Source of the DNA: a virus
Length of the DNA stretch: 36,672 nt
IMG/VR virus record: IMGVR_UViG_3300025674_000148
Span: 1 to 36,672 of that record
Direction: 5' to 3' (one strand)
Shown: positions 6,609 through 15,437 of the stretch, one piece after another
Numbering within the stretch: the first letter of the stretch is position 1
How the letters are laid out: each line of letters begins with the position of its first letter
Translations under genes and position numbers: made by a program
Notes under the pieces: generated by a model
Told to the model about the DNA's origin: nothing
What the model saw: only the letters and a program-made list of their open reading frames with translations
Database searches by the model: none

Positions 6609-8119
6609 TATCGTTTACCTGCGGGAAACGCATCGACACGCATGTTGCCTACGCGCCAGTCTTTGCCCGCGGTGCCATCTACACGCATGCGGAATTGACG
6701 GCCAGCAAAACGCACGCCGGTTGGGTTAACTGGTGTATACGGGCCATGCGTTGTTTCGGTGTCGTTTGGATAAAATCTCGTCTTGAATTTTAAGCTGACT
6801 TCACCCTGAGTTTTTTCGTCCGGTATAAGCTGCATCACGTTCATTGTCTGGTCGCCGTTGCCCAGTGATATTGGGCCAGTCTCAGCAAAAACGTCTGCGC
6901 CATCATAGCTCAGGCTGCTTTCATGCTCATATACAGTTTTATTCGTTGCTATTAGAAGCGGGTGTTTAAAGACGCCGCGAGGGACGCCGGCTGTTCTAGA
7001 TAAGTTTCCAGTCATCCAGAAATTTTCGTTATAATTGTACGCCACATAACGGTCTACTTCTTGGCTGCTTGAAGATGGGTAAAACCACCAAATCTCTCCA
7101 AACTCTACATTTGACCATGCCCATATTTGGCTTTGCTGGTCACGGTTAAAGTCATCGAAGACGTAGTCGTGCACGGCGCACGGGAGTTGCTGCACGGTGT
7201 TACCTTGAAAGCCAAAGAACCCCCTTTGACCCATCCAGAAGGCGCCCATGTCAACATCGACCGCGGCTTTACGGGATATGGCGCCGCACGCGGTGCCCAC
7301 CCTCTCAAACCCAAAGATAAACGGACTGCCAACAAAGCGCGCGACGTGGGCGTCTATGTCTGTAAGAATTAACGTCTGGCCGCGCGTCCGCAAGCCCTGC
7401 ATTATCATTCCGCTTGTCTGAAGCTCCTGACTGCCCGCTTGGTTCGTAGTAGCCGCGGTCCATGTCGTATTGTCCTCTTGGTCGCACCAGTACACTTTGC
7501 GCGGGTTTGCGTAGCTTTCCGCCGGAAACCTGCCTCCAAGAGCAAACAGAAAGCGTTCTTCCGTCACAACTAGACCAAGACAATCTATCGGCGCATTGCT
7601 GATTGCCGCCGCGTCCGCCGCAGATCCAAGTTGCCACTCAAGAAGCCGTCCATCTCCATTGCCGGACACCTTGGCGCTGCAAGCAACGAGATACTCGCCA
7701 AAGTTGTCTAATGACCACACTGTCGCTTCTGAGTAGTTTCCGTAATTGGTACGCTCTCTGCCATAATCTTCTGCGCCATAATCGCCGTATCCGTAGCCGG
7801 TAATTAAGGAAGCCTTTTCCAAACCTGCGTTTAAGTCGGAAGGCGTGATATCATAAAGAGTGTTAGAGCCCACCATCGCCTTGAGCTCGTTATATGATCC
7901 TCCAGCAAGATATACAGACCCGTCTAAACTCTCCCACGCATGCATTCCGCGAATAATATTTGTGCTAAATGACGTTTTGCGCTCGCTCCATCCCTTTACG
8001 GGGCGCAAGCTGCCATCACGCCAACGTACCAAGCTGCCATCGCGCCAGCGGTTTGACTGTTCAAGGTCTGTGCCGTTACGGTAGAACCCCGCGGGGATGT
8101 CTAAGGCCAAAAGTGTCAT
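6608..8119 (-). CDS. Tail nozzle/DNA-stabilisation protein, P22 gp10-like beta-propeller
   Basis: A 503-residue protein starting MTLLALDIPAGFYRNGTDLE, with RWRDGSLVRWRDGSLRPVKGW near residues 23-44. That repeated WRDGSL segment is characteristic of the propeller start in the packaged-DNA stabilisation (P22 gp10-like) family. Further blade-like Gly/Trp repeats follow (GYGYGDYGAEDYGRE, WSLDNFGEYLVACS, FFGFQGNTVQQLP). The C-terminal ~100 residues are a separate beta domain (GVRFAGRQFRMRVDGTAGKD). The protein would close the portal/adaptor tube and carry the tail. Length fits the family. It is embedded among tail genes with ATGA overlap at its start. Confidence 0.72.
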   Translation of the reverse strand: MTLLALDIPAGFYRNGTDLEQSNRWRDGSLVRWRDGSLRPVKGWSERKTSFSTNIIRGMHAWESLDGSVYLAGGSYNELKAMVGSNTLYDITPSDLNAGLEKASLITGYGYGDYGAEDYGRERTNYGNYSEATVWSLDNFGEYLVACSAKVSGNGDGRLLEWQLGSAADAAAISNAPIDCLGLVVTEERFLFALGGRFPAESYANPRKVYWCDQEDNTTWTAATTNQAGSQELQTSGMIMQGLRTRGQTLILTDIDAHVARFVGSPFIFGFERVGTACGAISRKAAVDVDMGAFWMGQRGFFGFQGNTVQQLPCAVHDYVFDDFNRDQQSQIWAWSNVEFGEIWWFYPSSSSQEVDRYVAYNYNENFWMTGNLSRTAGVPRGVFKHPLLIATNKTVYEHESSLSYDGADVFAETGPISLGNGDQTMNVMQLIPDEKTQGEVSLKFKTRFYPNDTETTHGPYTPVNPTGVRFAGRQFRMRVDGTAGKDWRVGNMRVDAFPAGKR

Positions 8120-9135
8120 GAGTTTAACTCGTAATAAGTTACAAAGATTGCGCCTTGCGAGCCTGCGCCGCCTCCCACGTAACGGGTCGCGTCGCCGCCG
8201 CTTTCCGTTGCCGCGCCGCCTCCACCGGCTCCGTAATTTGCTCCGTCGGTGCCATAGACGGGGTAATTAACGCTGGCATTCCCGCCGCCGCCACTGAAAG
8301 ATCCAGTAACATCAGATCCCCACTCGGTCGGTTTTACTGTAATACCGTAACCGAAGTTTGGCGAGCCACCGGCGCTTGCTGCTGTCTGATCGCCGCCAAC
8401 ATTAAGTCCAGAACCCCCTGTGCCTGTGTAATTACTACTGCCGCCGGACCCCGTGCCGCCCGCGGAAGGCGAACATTGCCCCCAAACTGCTTCCGTTACG
8501 TCTGTGCTACCTTCGCCAACGGGCGTCGTAGTTGTTGGTGTAGTTGTGGCCAAACCCTGCCTACTTCCAAACCCGCGCAGACCGCCTGTGGCGCTTATTG
8601 TGGTGCCGTCTCCGTCAGGGTTAAACGACGTTGTGCCTCCATTATTGCCGGATATGGCACCTTGACTGCTATTTGATTGTCTTGAAGTTTGGGCGCCTCC
8701 AGCGCCAATAGCAATGACTGCGCTTGTGATATTGTCATTTGAAACACTAAAGCTGCGAAAAGCAACTCCGCCACCGCCGCCACCGCTTCCAACATCCTCT
8801 CGCCCACTATCTTGAGCCGCGGCGCCACCTGACCCGCCGCCGCCCAGAACGTACACATTGTACTGAAGACATCCTGATTGCGCTGGGGTCCATGAGGTGC
8901 CAGAGGTAATTGTTTCAGTTGTCCCCTTCTTTTTTAAAATACGGTTTTGGCTGCGAAAGTCAGAAAAAGACGTTTCAGCGCCAGAAGCGGGGAGAGTGTC
9001 AGGAACAGAAGCAATGCCGCCATTAAAAGATCCATTAAGCGAAATAGGATTTGTGCCGCCAAAGTAAGTGCGTAATTCGCTCATGGACACGGGAGTATTG
9101 CCATGACCGAAGTTATCTGAAGATGTAATCGTCAT
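8116..9135 (-). CDS. Glycine-rich distal tail protein / adhesin candidate
   Basis: A 339-residue protein with a tail-attachment-like N-terminus (MSELRTYFGGTNPISLNGSF) and a middle and C-terminal part packed with Gly runs (YVLGGGGSGGAAA, GSGGGGGGVAF, AIGAGGA, GAGGGGAATESGG). Such glycine-rich sandwiches act as receptor adhesins in other phages and usually vary fast at the loops between Gly runs. A Thr/Pro stretch (ATTTPTTTTPVGEG) splits the domain. It starts by overlap with the preceding fibre gene and ends by ATGA overlap with the nozzle gene. Role by composition and context. Confidence 0.65.
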   Translation of the reverse strand: MTITSSDNFGHGNTPVSMSELRTYFGGTNPISLNGSFNGGIASVPDTLPASGAETSFSDFRSQNRILKKKGTTETITSGTSWTPAQSGCLQYNVYVLGGGGSGGAAAQDSGREDVGSGGGGGGVAFRSFSVSNDNITSAVIAIGAGGAQTSRQSNSSQGAISGNNGGTTSFNPDGDGTTISATGGLRGFGSRQGLATTTPTTTTPVGEGSTDVTEAVWGQCSPSAGGTGSGGSSNYTGTGGSGLNVGGDQTAASAGGSPNFGYGITVKPTEWGSDVTGSFSGGGGNASVNYPVYGTDGANYGAGGGGAATESGGDATRYVGGGAGSQGAIFVTYYELNS

Positions 9136-9626
9136 TATGCACTTCCAAATGCTGTAATGTCACCCTCTGCGGTCACTTCGCCCGTAGTCGATAGCTTGAA
9201 AACATCAACGCTATTGTATTGAAACTTTAAATCTGTACCGGAAACGTAGATCTTCCAGTCTCCAATTTCAAAGCTGGTTCCTGTAACAGAGCTTGTTGCT
9301 GTAATCGCTCCGCTGGCTATTTCACCCGCTGACCCATAAATGACCGCTTTTGAGTTTACGACTGTATTACTGACGGCAGTGCTAAGTAGGTCAAGCTCTG
9401 CGGTAGTTACAGACGCAGTGTTCAACTTATTTAATTCAGCCGCCGTCGAGGCAACCGCGGTGCCATTGATTGACCATGAGCCTTCCGTGAGATCCGGTTC
9501 AATTTTTACTTTTCCCGTTCCACTACCGTTTAGCGTGCTTTCAATAGCTTGAAGACCCGTATTGAGGGTAGTTCCCCATGTGTCAGTTGATGCCCCCACC
9601 GTCGGACGAGTAATCGAAATAGCCAT
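9135..9626 (-). CDS. Short tail fibre protein
   Basis: A 163-residue protein with AAGGAG-type ribosome site. The N-terminus (ISITRPTVGASTDTWGTTLN) is a common short-fibre start in marine phages. The middle holds the repeat AAELNKLNTASVTTAELDLL, typical of trimeric fibre shafts, and the C-terminus (DWKIYVSGTDLKFQYNSVDV...FKLSTTGEVTAEGDI) is a small beta module that is also present in diverged form at the end of the fibre gene at 13972. Shared ends suggest recombination among fibre genes. Confidence 0.7.
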   Translation of the reverse strand: MAISITRPTVGASTDTWGTTLNTGLQAIESTLNGSGTGKVKIEPDLTEGSWSINGTAVASTAAELNKLNTASVTTAELDLLSTAVSNTVVNSKAVIYGSAGEIASGAITATSSVTGTSFEIGDWKIYVSGTDLKFQYNSVDVFKLSTTGEVTAEGDITAFGSA

Positions 9627-9655
9627 GCCAAACTCCTTTTGAGCAAATTATCACA

Positions 9656-10060
9656 CTACGCGGCTTCCGTCCATATTTCCGCGCTTACAGTTTGATCCGT
9701 CCAAGTCTCGGCTCCGATTGGTTGCTCTTCCCAGACAAACCGGACAAGCCCGTCAAGCGTCATTACGCCAGCCAGTATATTATTGCCGCCTAAAACATGA
9801 TTTTGAGTAATAGCTGGCAACCCGATAACTGGAGCGCCAGTTGTAATATTAGCTCCCTCAAATGTCTCGCGTTCAGACATGTTGCAGATTTGAACATCTG
9901 GATTGCCTGAGTATAAATTACTTGTTGTAAGAATATGTGTTTGGTTAAGCGTACCGCTTGCCACGCTTGGAACGCCAGAGATAATAGACGAAGCCGCCAG
10001 CCAGTAATTTGGGCCTGCATCAGCAAAAGAAACTGATGAAAGTGGATTTAAACCAAACAC
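9656..10060 (-). CDS. Small repeat-containing tail protein
   Basis: A 134-residue protein starting with GTG, preceded by TAGGAGA at good distance. It contains two ~50-residue imperfect repeats: IISGVPSVASGTLNQTHILT and ITTGAPVIGLPAITQNHVLG, each followed by an Asn/Gly stretch. Repeats of the TGxPxxxxPAxTQxHxL type occur in tail and fibre proteins of many phages. The C-terminus is Trp/Glu-rich (WEEQPIGAETWTDQ, AEIWTEAA). It lies between the fibre genes, so a structural tail role is likely. Confidence 0.6.
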   Translation of the reverse strand: MFGLNPLSSVSFADAGPNYWLAASSIISGVPSVASGTLNQTHILTTSNLYSGNPDVQICNMSERETFEGANITTGAPVIGLPAITQNHVLGGNNILAGVMTLDGLVRFVWEEQPIGAETWTDQTVSAEIWTEAA

Positions 10061-10069
10061 AAATCTCTC

Positions 10070-10132
10070 CTACGTTTCTGCTTCTTCCAATTTATCTTCT
10101 TCGTACTCAATTCCATCTATTGTAACAGACAT
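10070..10132 (-). CDS. 20-residue acidic micro-protein
   Basis: A 20-codon reading frame beginning MSVTIDGIEYEEDKL and ending EEAET. It starts at TAATG, overlapping the stop of the gene at 10132, and the ribosome site of the next gene (TAGGAGA) overlaps its own stop. Short phage proteins starting with VTIDGxEY are common next to tail genes, which supports coding. It may equally be a translational relay that keeps ribosomes on the message. No function is known. Confidence 0.45.
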   Translation of the reverse strand: MSVTIDGIEYEEDKLEEAET

Positions 10133-10671
10133 TATGCCGCATCCTTAACTGCTTGTGGGGTAGCATCGACAACCTCTTGCGCGGCTGCACGTTCTGCATT
10201 GTCCACTGTAATTAGTGGGTTCTCAATGGTTTCCTCTGTAGGCTCTGCGTCCATGTCATCAGAGTACACCATGCGTGTGACTGTAGCCTCAACAGGTTCA
10301 ATGGCTGTGACTGTGATAACCTCATGCATCACATCTTCCATCTCCATTGTTTCTTCGTTGAACACCTGTTCACCTGTGGGCTGCATCTCCCGTACTTCTT
10401 CACGTCCATCTGCAACGATGTATTGTGCTAGTCGAGCCTTGGCAACCTTGTAGTCTGCAAGCTGTTGGTTGAACTTCTTGCTTTCAGCCGCAGTGCGCAG
10501 AGCCTCGGGGATGTCGTCATAGGTTGCAACCGTGTCATCCCATGCGTCTGCACCGTCAGTGTTGATGCTGTCTAGGACTGTTTGGTACATACGGTTTCCT
10601 GACTTTGCAGGAATAAAGGTGTTAGTCGTTGTGTCATGAATAACACCAGTATCAATAAATTTGTACGCCAT
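10132..10671 (-). CDS. Acidic tail-region protein, possible fibre chaperone
   Basis: A 179-residue protein. The ATG at 10671 (MAYKFIDTGVIHDTTTNTFI) is preferred to the one at 10695 because GGAG lies 8 nt before it and the upstream gene stops in between. It has a Thr-rich beta start, a Lys/Ala helix (ADYKVAKARLAQYIV), and a very acidic C-terminal half (EETMEMEDVMHE, SDDMDAEPTEETIENP). Acidic helical proteins directly after a fibre gene are often fibre-assembly chaperones, but no family motif is seen here. Confidence 0.6.
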   Translation of the reverse strand: MAYKFIDTGVIHDTTTNTFIPAKSGNRMYQTVLDSINTDGADAWDDTVATYDDIPEALRTAAESKKFNQQLADYKVAKARLAQYIVADGREEVREMQPTGEQVFNEETMEMEDVMHEVITVTAIEPVEATVTRMVYSDDMDAEPTEETIENPLITVDNAERAAAQEVVDATPQAVKDAA

Positions 10672-10673
10672 GA

Positions 10674-11738
10674 TTATAACTCCGCATCTACCCAAATATA
10701 AGCACTAGAAGAAGCTGTTAGCCTTCCAACTATTGCATGTCCTCCTGTAAAAGGTGTCCCACTATCAGCATTGAACCTGCCTCGCACACTCAGTTTACTT
10801 GGATCAAGAATGGCAGCTAAACTTGCACTAGCAGCAACGCCATAACCAATAATTTCAACTGATGCTTCACCTACACCTGTCCCAATCGTTGTTGACGGTA
10901 CATCCCTCATTTCAACAGGAAAAAACAATGTAACCTGTGCGGAGTTTGTATCTTCTGAGTACCCATTGCCAAAAGTTGTTTGGTCACTAGCACTACCAGT
11001 AATCTGCCAGAAATACCTCTGACACAACGCCAGTTCTTCCCCGTAAGACCGATGCTCGAAGGGGGTGGCGACTTTGCCTAGTTCTAGTTGGACACCTGTG
11101 AACTCAATGTAGTCATTTGCAGACACAGAGACAGCACCAGCAGAGCTAGTCGATATTCTTGGTGAAAGTGTTAATCCTGTTGCAGATGCACTAAGCGTAA
11201 TAGTTCCTGTGATGAACTCCCAATCTCCACTACCACTGTGAGCATCACCTACTGCGTTCCATGCTGCATTATCTGAAACTAAAAACCTTGCATTTGGGTT
11301 TGTGGACTTTATCCAACCACTAACTGTTAATTCCTTGCCGACAAAGAACTGATAGTCCTCGATTATTTGTGAAGCCCCCAATGCTATTGTACCGCCAGAC
11401 GAACTAAGAATTTTAATACTTTTACTTCCCGCCAGTGAAGATGGTTGACTTGAAGTTACTTGCTGTATTGTATTTGTTCCGCCAGATGAATAAGCCTTCC
11501 ATCTATCAATATAATAATTATTTACGGTCATTGACGTTGCTGAAGTATAGTCACCTCTTTGGCTTACCTGTGCCAAACCATTGATGATAAAGTTTCGACG
11601 ACCTACCCCAATCAACGCCTGTTGTTCCTGCGGTGTCTCAGCCCGTAGCATTGCCTCACCAGCTATGCCTGTGGGCTTGTCTAGTTCTGCCAGTTTTTCC
11701 CGTAGGTTCACTGACGGCTTTTCTGCACGAACTGTCAT
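10674..11738 (-). CDS. Tail fibre with carbohydrate-binding-like domain
   Basis: A 354-residue fibre. The N-terminus (SVNLREKLAELDKPTGIAGE) is a virion-attachment segment. From residue ~47 the pattern RNFIINGLAQVSQRG...YYIDRWKAYSSGG starts a CBM-like beta sandwich that ends with GVQLELGKVATPFEHRSYGE and LCQRYFW, a module widespread in phage fibres and thought to bind sugars. A C-terminal ~110-residue beta domain follows. A GGAG site precedes the ATG, and the gene lies 1 nt after the large fibre gene. Likely receptor-binding. Confidence 0.75.
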   Translation of the reverse strand: MTVRAEKPSVNLREKLAELDKPTGIAGEAMLRAETPQEQQALIGVGRRNFIINGLAQVSQRGDYTSATSMTVNNYYIDRWKAYSSGGTNTIQQVTSSQPSSLAGSKSIKILSSSGGTIALGASQIIEDYQFFVGKELTVSGWIKSTNPNARFLVSDNAAWNAVGDAHSGSGDWEFITGTITLSASATGLTLSPRISTSSAGAVSVSANDYIEFTGVQLELGKVATPFEHRSYGEELALCQRYFWQITGSASDQTTFGNGYSEDTNSAQVTLFFPVEMRDVPSTTIGTGVGEASVEIIGYGVAASASLAAILDPSKLSVRGRFNADSGTPFTGGHAIVGRLTASSSAYIWVDAEL

Positions 11739-11739
11739 A

Positions 11740-13956
11740 TTATTGCTCCACGATTAAGCCATTGGAGGCACTGATTGATGTTGTTACGCCTGTTGTCGTA
11801 TTGTTCACACGGCGTAGACCTTGGAAGTCGCTACGACCAGCACTGGTGCCTACCGACAGAATGTTTGTGCTATCGTCATAGGCCAAAGCTGTTACCGCAT
11901 CAGAGGAGCCGTATAGCGTGGCTTGTGATCCCTCAGTGAACAAATGCTTCTCATCGTTATATATACGGGCAATCTGTTCGGGGGATGGGGCTGTGGCTGA
12001 GATGCGAGCCAGTGCGATTGACCCAGAATACAGATTACCTGTAGACGATGCATAATCCTTACCAATTACTAATTCTGCATCAGTAGAAGATATGTTTGCT
12101 GTACTGGTTTCTGTACCAAGCAAAACACCGTTTACCCAGATTTCTTTAGTGCCACTTCTTCTTAGAGCAACAACTTGGTGCCACACATCTGTTGCTGAGT
12201 AGTTCACGTCATCATACTCAACAGAACCTTCCTGTGTTAAAAATCTATATTTATCCGATGAGGGTACTTCTAAGGCATATCTGTTGTTTCCTACGCCATC
12301 AGGGCGGTGAATAGATATAATGTACGCATCCGCATCACTGTGTTTTAACCATGCCATGATGCAAAAATCGCCAGTACCTACCTGTGCTAAGTCGCTATTA
12401 TACGGCTGTTTCAGATAGTTGCTTGCGTTAAACCCACTATACGCCACCAGATCAGCACCAGTAGCCACAGGGTTCTTGGTCACAGTGCCAAACACCTGTA
12501 AGCCATTGCCGTTCACGCTGCGGTCTTCTTCGGCTAGGCGTACTGAGATGTTGTCTAATGTTGCGCTTGTGAAATAATCGCCAAAGCGAATGACAGACGT
12601 GGTTGATGTTGCAGTAAAAGTTAAAGTATGTGTACCAACAGCACTAAAATCTTGAGTAGCTAGCGTAGTTCCAAAAACACTACTATCTTTAATCTGAGTT
12701 TGAACAGCAGTCCCATTGAATGAAACTATATCATATGACAAGACATATGTTTTTCCTGCAACCGTAGTAATAGATTGATGCAAGAGTTCGCCATTACCAC
12801 CTGTCGTGTTGGTAACATTGTTTGTTCCATAAACCCAACCGCTTCCAGTTTGCGACCATCCAGATATATCACTATCAAACGTACCATTCGTCACCAACTC
12901 ACTGCCAGTAACGTCAGTATCATCCGTGTCGGACAGGGTGGCTAGTTTGATTGCGCCGTTCATCCAGCCTGTGTTGTAGTCTGAGGTGATGAAATTAACC
13001 ATGCCGTTTAAGAAAGCACCCTCTCCATCAGCCACATGTACTTTAGTTAAGCCCGCAGAGCTACCCGCCGCATCTATTGTGCAAGTTGTGTTAAGCCCTA
13101 CGGAAGACAAATGGCTAGTGCTGGCTGCTGGGTAAAACATACCACCATTGATATCTCCTCCAACATTAGAACCCGTGCCTTCAGTCCAATCCGCTGACCA
13201 AATTTCGCCAAGGAAATACGGCCCATTTTCGTGTGTCCAAGCAATCTTACCGTTGCTGCTTAGTGCGACTGTATGGCTATCAGCACTGCCGCCAAGGTAA
13301 ACCCCATCAACAACAGTCCCATCATCCTTGATAACACTAACACCATTATCAGTCGCCACTGCAATCGTAGGCACAGGTAAGCCCGTAGCTGCATCAATCG
13401 GGGCGTTGGGTAGCACGGTCATGGCTACGTCGTTGACTGTGTTGTTTACGATTCCAGCCGTTGCATCAATAGTAACAAAGTTTGAACCTGTTACATCCCT
13501 AGTCCATAGCTGAGATTGCTTCCCAGACGTAACATAACGCAACAGTGTTTCATCAACAAAACCCCAGATACTAACGCCACCAGAAGTGCCTACGCAAACA
13601 AATCCGTTAAGAGCAAAAACGCTGTAGAATGTTGAGTTAATATCAAGAACTGCCCACATAGGTAGATCAGGATCATCACCATCGTAGATCGTAACCTGAT
13701 TACTCTCAGCCACAATCACAGCAACCGCAGGGAACTCCTTACGGCTACCACGGGTGGCAGTGTTCAAGGTTTCGTTATACCAAGAGGTATGCTGTGTGCG
13801 CTTACGCCATGCACCGCCATCGCTGTCCTTGCGGGTGTCGTACACGAACACGTCTACGGCTGTGTCTGCGATAGACGAATTGATTTCTGTGAGTTTAGCA
13901 AGCACCAGTTCACGATTATCATTGATAACCTCTGTGCCAGCAATCTTAATAGCCAT
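11740..13956 (-). CDS. Large tail fibre with CBM-like and LamG/ConA-like domains
   Basis: A 738-residue protein. Residues 1-25 (IKIAGTEVINDNRELVLAKL) resemble a fibre attachment start. Residues ~35-300 look like a propeller with dispersed WAVLDINSTFYSVF-type blades. Residues ~355-470 form a carbohydrate-binding-type beta sandwich (NGTFDSDISGWSQTGSGW...LDNISVRLAEE). Residues ~500-660 match a LamG/concanavalin-like lectin fold (GDFCIMAWLKHSDAD, WHQVVALRRSGTKEIWVNGV, ISSTDAELVIGKDY). It should recognise surface glycans. AGGAG lies 9 nt before the ATG. Domain calls are by pattern. Confidence 0.75.
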   Translation of the reverse strand: MAIKIAGTEVINDNRELVLAKLTEINSSIADTAVDVFVYDTRKDSDGGAWRKRTQHTSWYNETLNTATRGSRKEFPAVAVIVAESNQVTIYDGDDPDLPMWAVLDINSTFYSVFALNGFVCVGTSGGVSIWGFVDETLLRYVTSGKQSQLWTRDVTGSNFVTIDATAGIVNNTVNDVAMTVLPNAPIDAATGLPVPTIAVATDNGVSVIKDDGTVVDGVYLGGSADSHTVALSSNGKIAWTHENGPYFLGEIWSADWTEGTGSNVGGDINGGMFYPAASTSHLSSVGLNTTCTIDAAGSSAGLTKVHVADGEGAFLNGMVNFITSDYNTGWMNGAIKLATLSDTDDTDVTGSELVTNGTFDSDISGWSQTGSGWVYGTNNVTNTTGGNGELLHQSITTVAGKTYVLSYDIVSFNGTAVQTQIKDSSVFGTTLATQDFSAVGTHTLTFTATSTTSVIRFGDYFTSATLDNISVRLAEEDRSVNGNGLQVFGTVTKNPVATGADLVAYSGFNASNYLKQPYNSDLAQVGTGDFCIMAWLKHSDADAYIISIHRPDGVGNNRYALEVPSSDKYRFLTQEGSVEYDDVNYSATDVWHQVVALRRSGTKEIWVNGVLLGTETSTANISSTDAELVIGKDYASSTGNLYSGSIALARISATAPSPEQIARIYNDEKHLFTEGSQATLYGSSDAVTALAYDDSTNILSVGTSAGRSDFQGLRRVNNTTTGVTTSISASNGLIVEQ

Positions 13957-13971
13957 CTTCGGATACTCCTA

Positions 13972-15054
13972 TTAGCTAATGGTTGCGTTTGCTTCGACGT
14001 TACCGACCACCTGAAGGTTGCCTGATGCGTCCAGTTTCATCTTGTTTGTGCCGCCTGTGGCGAAATAAAGGGAGCCGCCGCTTTCAGTAATTGTCCAGCC
14101 GTTGAGTTCTAGGGCAACGCCAGAGGCAAGCTGTAGTTCTTCATCAGCGGCTGACCACGTTAGTTTTGCCGTGGTGCCTGTGTCCTCGTAGAAGCTGATG
14201 TCGCCACCGTTAGATGCCTTAAAGACGTTTAAGTTGTTCCCTTGAATGATGTAATTGCGACCAGCATTTATGGTATCAAAATCAAGAGTCACATTACCAT
14301 TTATGTTAGAAAGCGTTGCAGGGTTTGAGCCGTTGTCTAGCGTTAGTAGTGACCCATTCCCATCCACAGTCAGCCCATCAGCCGTGACAGTGCCAGTTAC
14401 GTCAATACCTGTGGAGAGCGTTTTTAGCTTCACATTATTTGCATATCTGAGGTCAACTTGTCCAGTTGACGCAATGCAATTCACAAATGCGTTTGTATCG
14501 GCGTCATCCTTTAAAACAATACCAGCCCCAAGTATTTTTAAATTACCAGTGCCTTGATCGCTGATAAAACTATTAGACCCATCATGGTAAATCTGTAGGT
14601 CAGACCCTGCGCCGAAGGTCATTTTATCGTTGTCACCAAGAACAATATTTTGCGCTGTAGCACTGTCTACGGTAATGGTGGTGCCTTGTACGGTCAGATT
14701 TCCCGTGACAGTAAGGTCGCCATCTTGAGTAACGTCATCATTGGCGTCGAGCAATAAAGTCTTACTTGCTGGCAAAGTGACAAAAATACTCTTTTCCCCA
14801 GCGCCCCAATTTACAGCGGCGTCACTGTTGGAGCTTTCAATGATTGTAGTACGCGCAAGCGTAGTCCCTGACGCAGTATAGGTTCCAAGGCCGACCTCGT
14901 AATCCACCCCATCCGTACAGGCATAATAAGTCGTATTACCATTACCAACAGCCGCAAAGGACTGGAACCCAGTTTTAGCACCTGTTAAGGTATAGGTTCC
15001 TGTTCCTGTTGTTGCGGTAGTTTCAAAAACTCTGTCAGCTATAATGAGCGCCAT
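13972..15054 (-). CDS. Tail fibre/spike with marine-phage-type attachment domain
   Basis: A 360-residue fibre. Residues 1-85 (IADRVFETTATTGTGTYTLT, GFQSFAAVGNGNTTYYACTD, YEVGLGTYTASGTTLARTTI) are a very common N-terminal attachment domain in marine phage fibres. The shaft (LTVTGNLTVQGTTITVDSAT) and the motif GSDLQIYHDGSNSFISDQGT are also typical. The C-terminal part GWTITESGGSLYFATGGTNK resembles the end of the short fibre at 9135. It is the first fibre gene after the capsid/adaptor block. Confidence 0.78.
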   Translation of the reverse strand: MALIIADRVFETTATTGTGTYTLTGAKTGFQSFAAVGNGNTTYYACTDGVDYEVGLGTYTASGTTLARTTIIESSNSDAAVNWGAGEKSIFVTLPASKTLLLDANDDVTQDGDLTVTGNLTVQGTTITVDSATAQNIVLGDNDKMTFGAGSDLQIYHDGSNSFISDQGTGNLKILGAGIVLKDDADTNAFVNCIASTGQVDLRYANNVKLKTLSTGIDVTGTVTADGLTVDGNGSLLTLDNGSNPATLSNINGNVTLDFDTINAGRNYIIQGNNLNVFKASNGGDISFYEDTGTTAKLTWSAADEELQLASGVALELNGWTITESGGSLYFATGGTNKMKLDASGNLQVVGNVEANATIS

Positions 15055-15064
15055 AATTTACCCC

Positions 15065-15436
15065 TTATGCTGGGTCAGGAATGCCAATTTTAAAAGTTGC
15101 AAGCGTAAATGTATTTCCGCTCGTTACCGATTGAGGAGCGTTCAAGCTGCCTGTTGCAAGCAAACGAGAATTTACTGTATCCACAATCGCATAATGCGTC
15201 GCGGTTCCGGTCCCTGACACGCTGCCATCAGAGATTGCGCTCACAGTTACCTCACGGCCACCGCCGGAACGGTCGGAGGGTGCGCCTATCGACAATGACG
15301 TGCTAGAGCCTAAAGAATATGTGGCATTAGCTTCCGTATAGGTTGTGGCTTCTTGTGAAGTGATTGTGATTTTGTTTGCTTCAGTATCAAGGGTATTAAG
15401 GCCCGCATCAAAAACACGATCTCCTAGACTTGCCAT
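15065..15436 (-). CDS. Small virion/tail protein
   Basis: A 123-residue, Ser/Thr/Gly-rich beta protein starting MASLGDRVFDAGLNTLDTEA and ending TLATFKIGIPDPA. AAGGAG precedes the ATG. It sits between the second adaptor gene and the first fibre gene. The composition and position suggest a small tail or fibre-connecting protein, a type I associate with marine phages, but no named domain is recognised. Confidence 0.65.
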   Translation of the reverse strand: MASLGDRVFDAGLNTLDTEANKITITSQEATTYTEANATYSLGSSTSLSIGAPSDRSGGGREVTVSAISDGSVSGTGTATHYAIVDTVNSRLLATGSLNAPQSVTSGNTFTLATFKIGIPDPA

Positions 15437-15437
15437 G

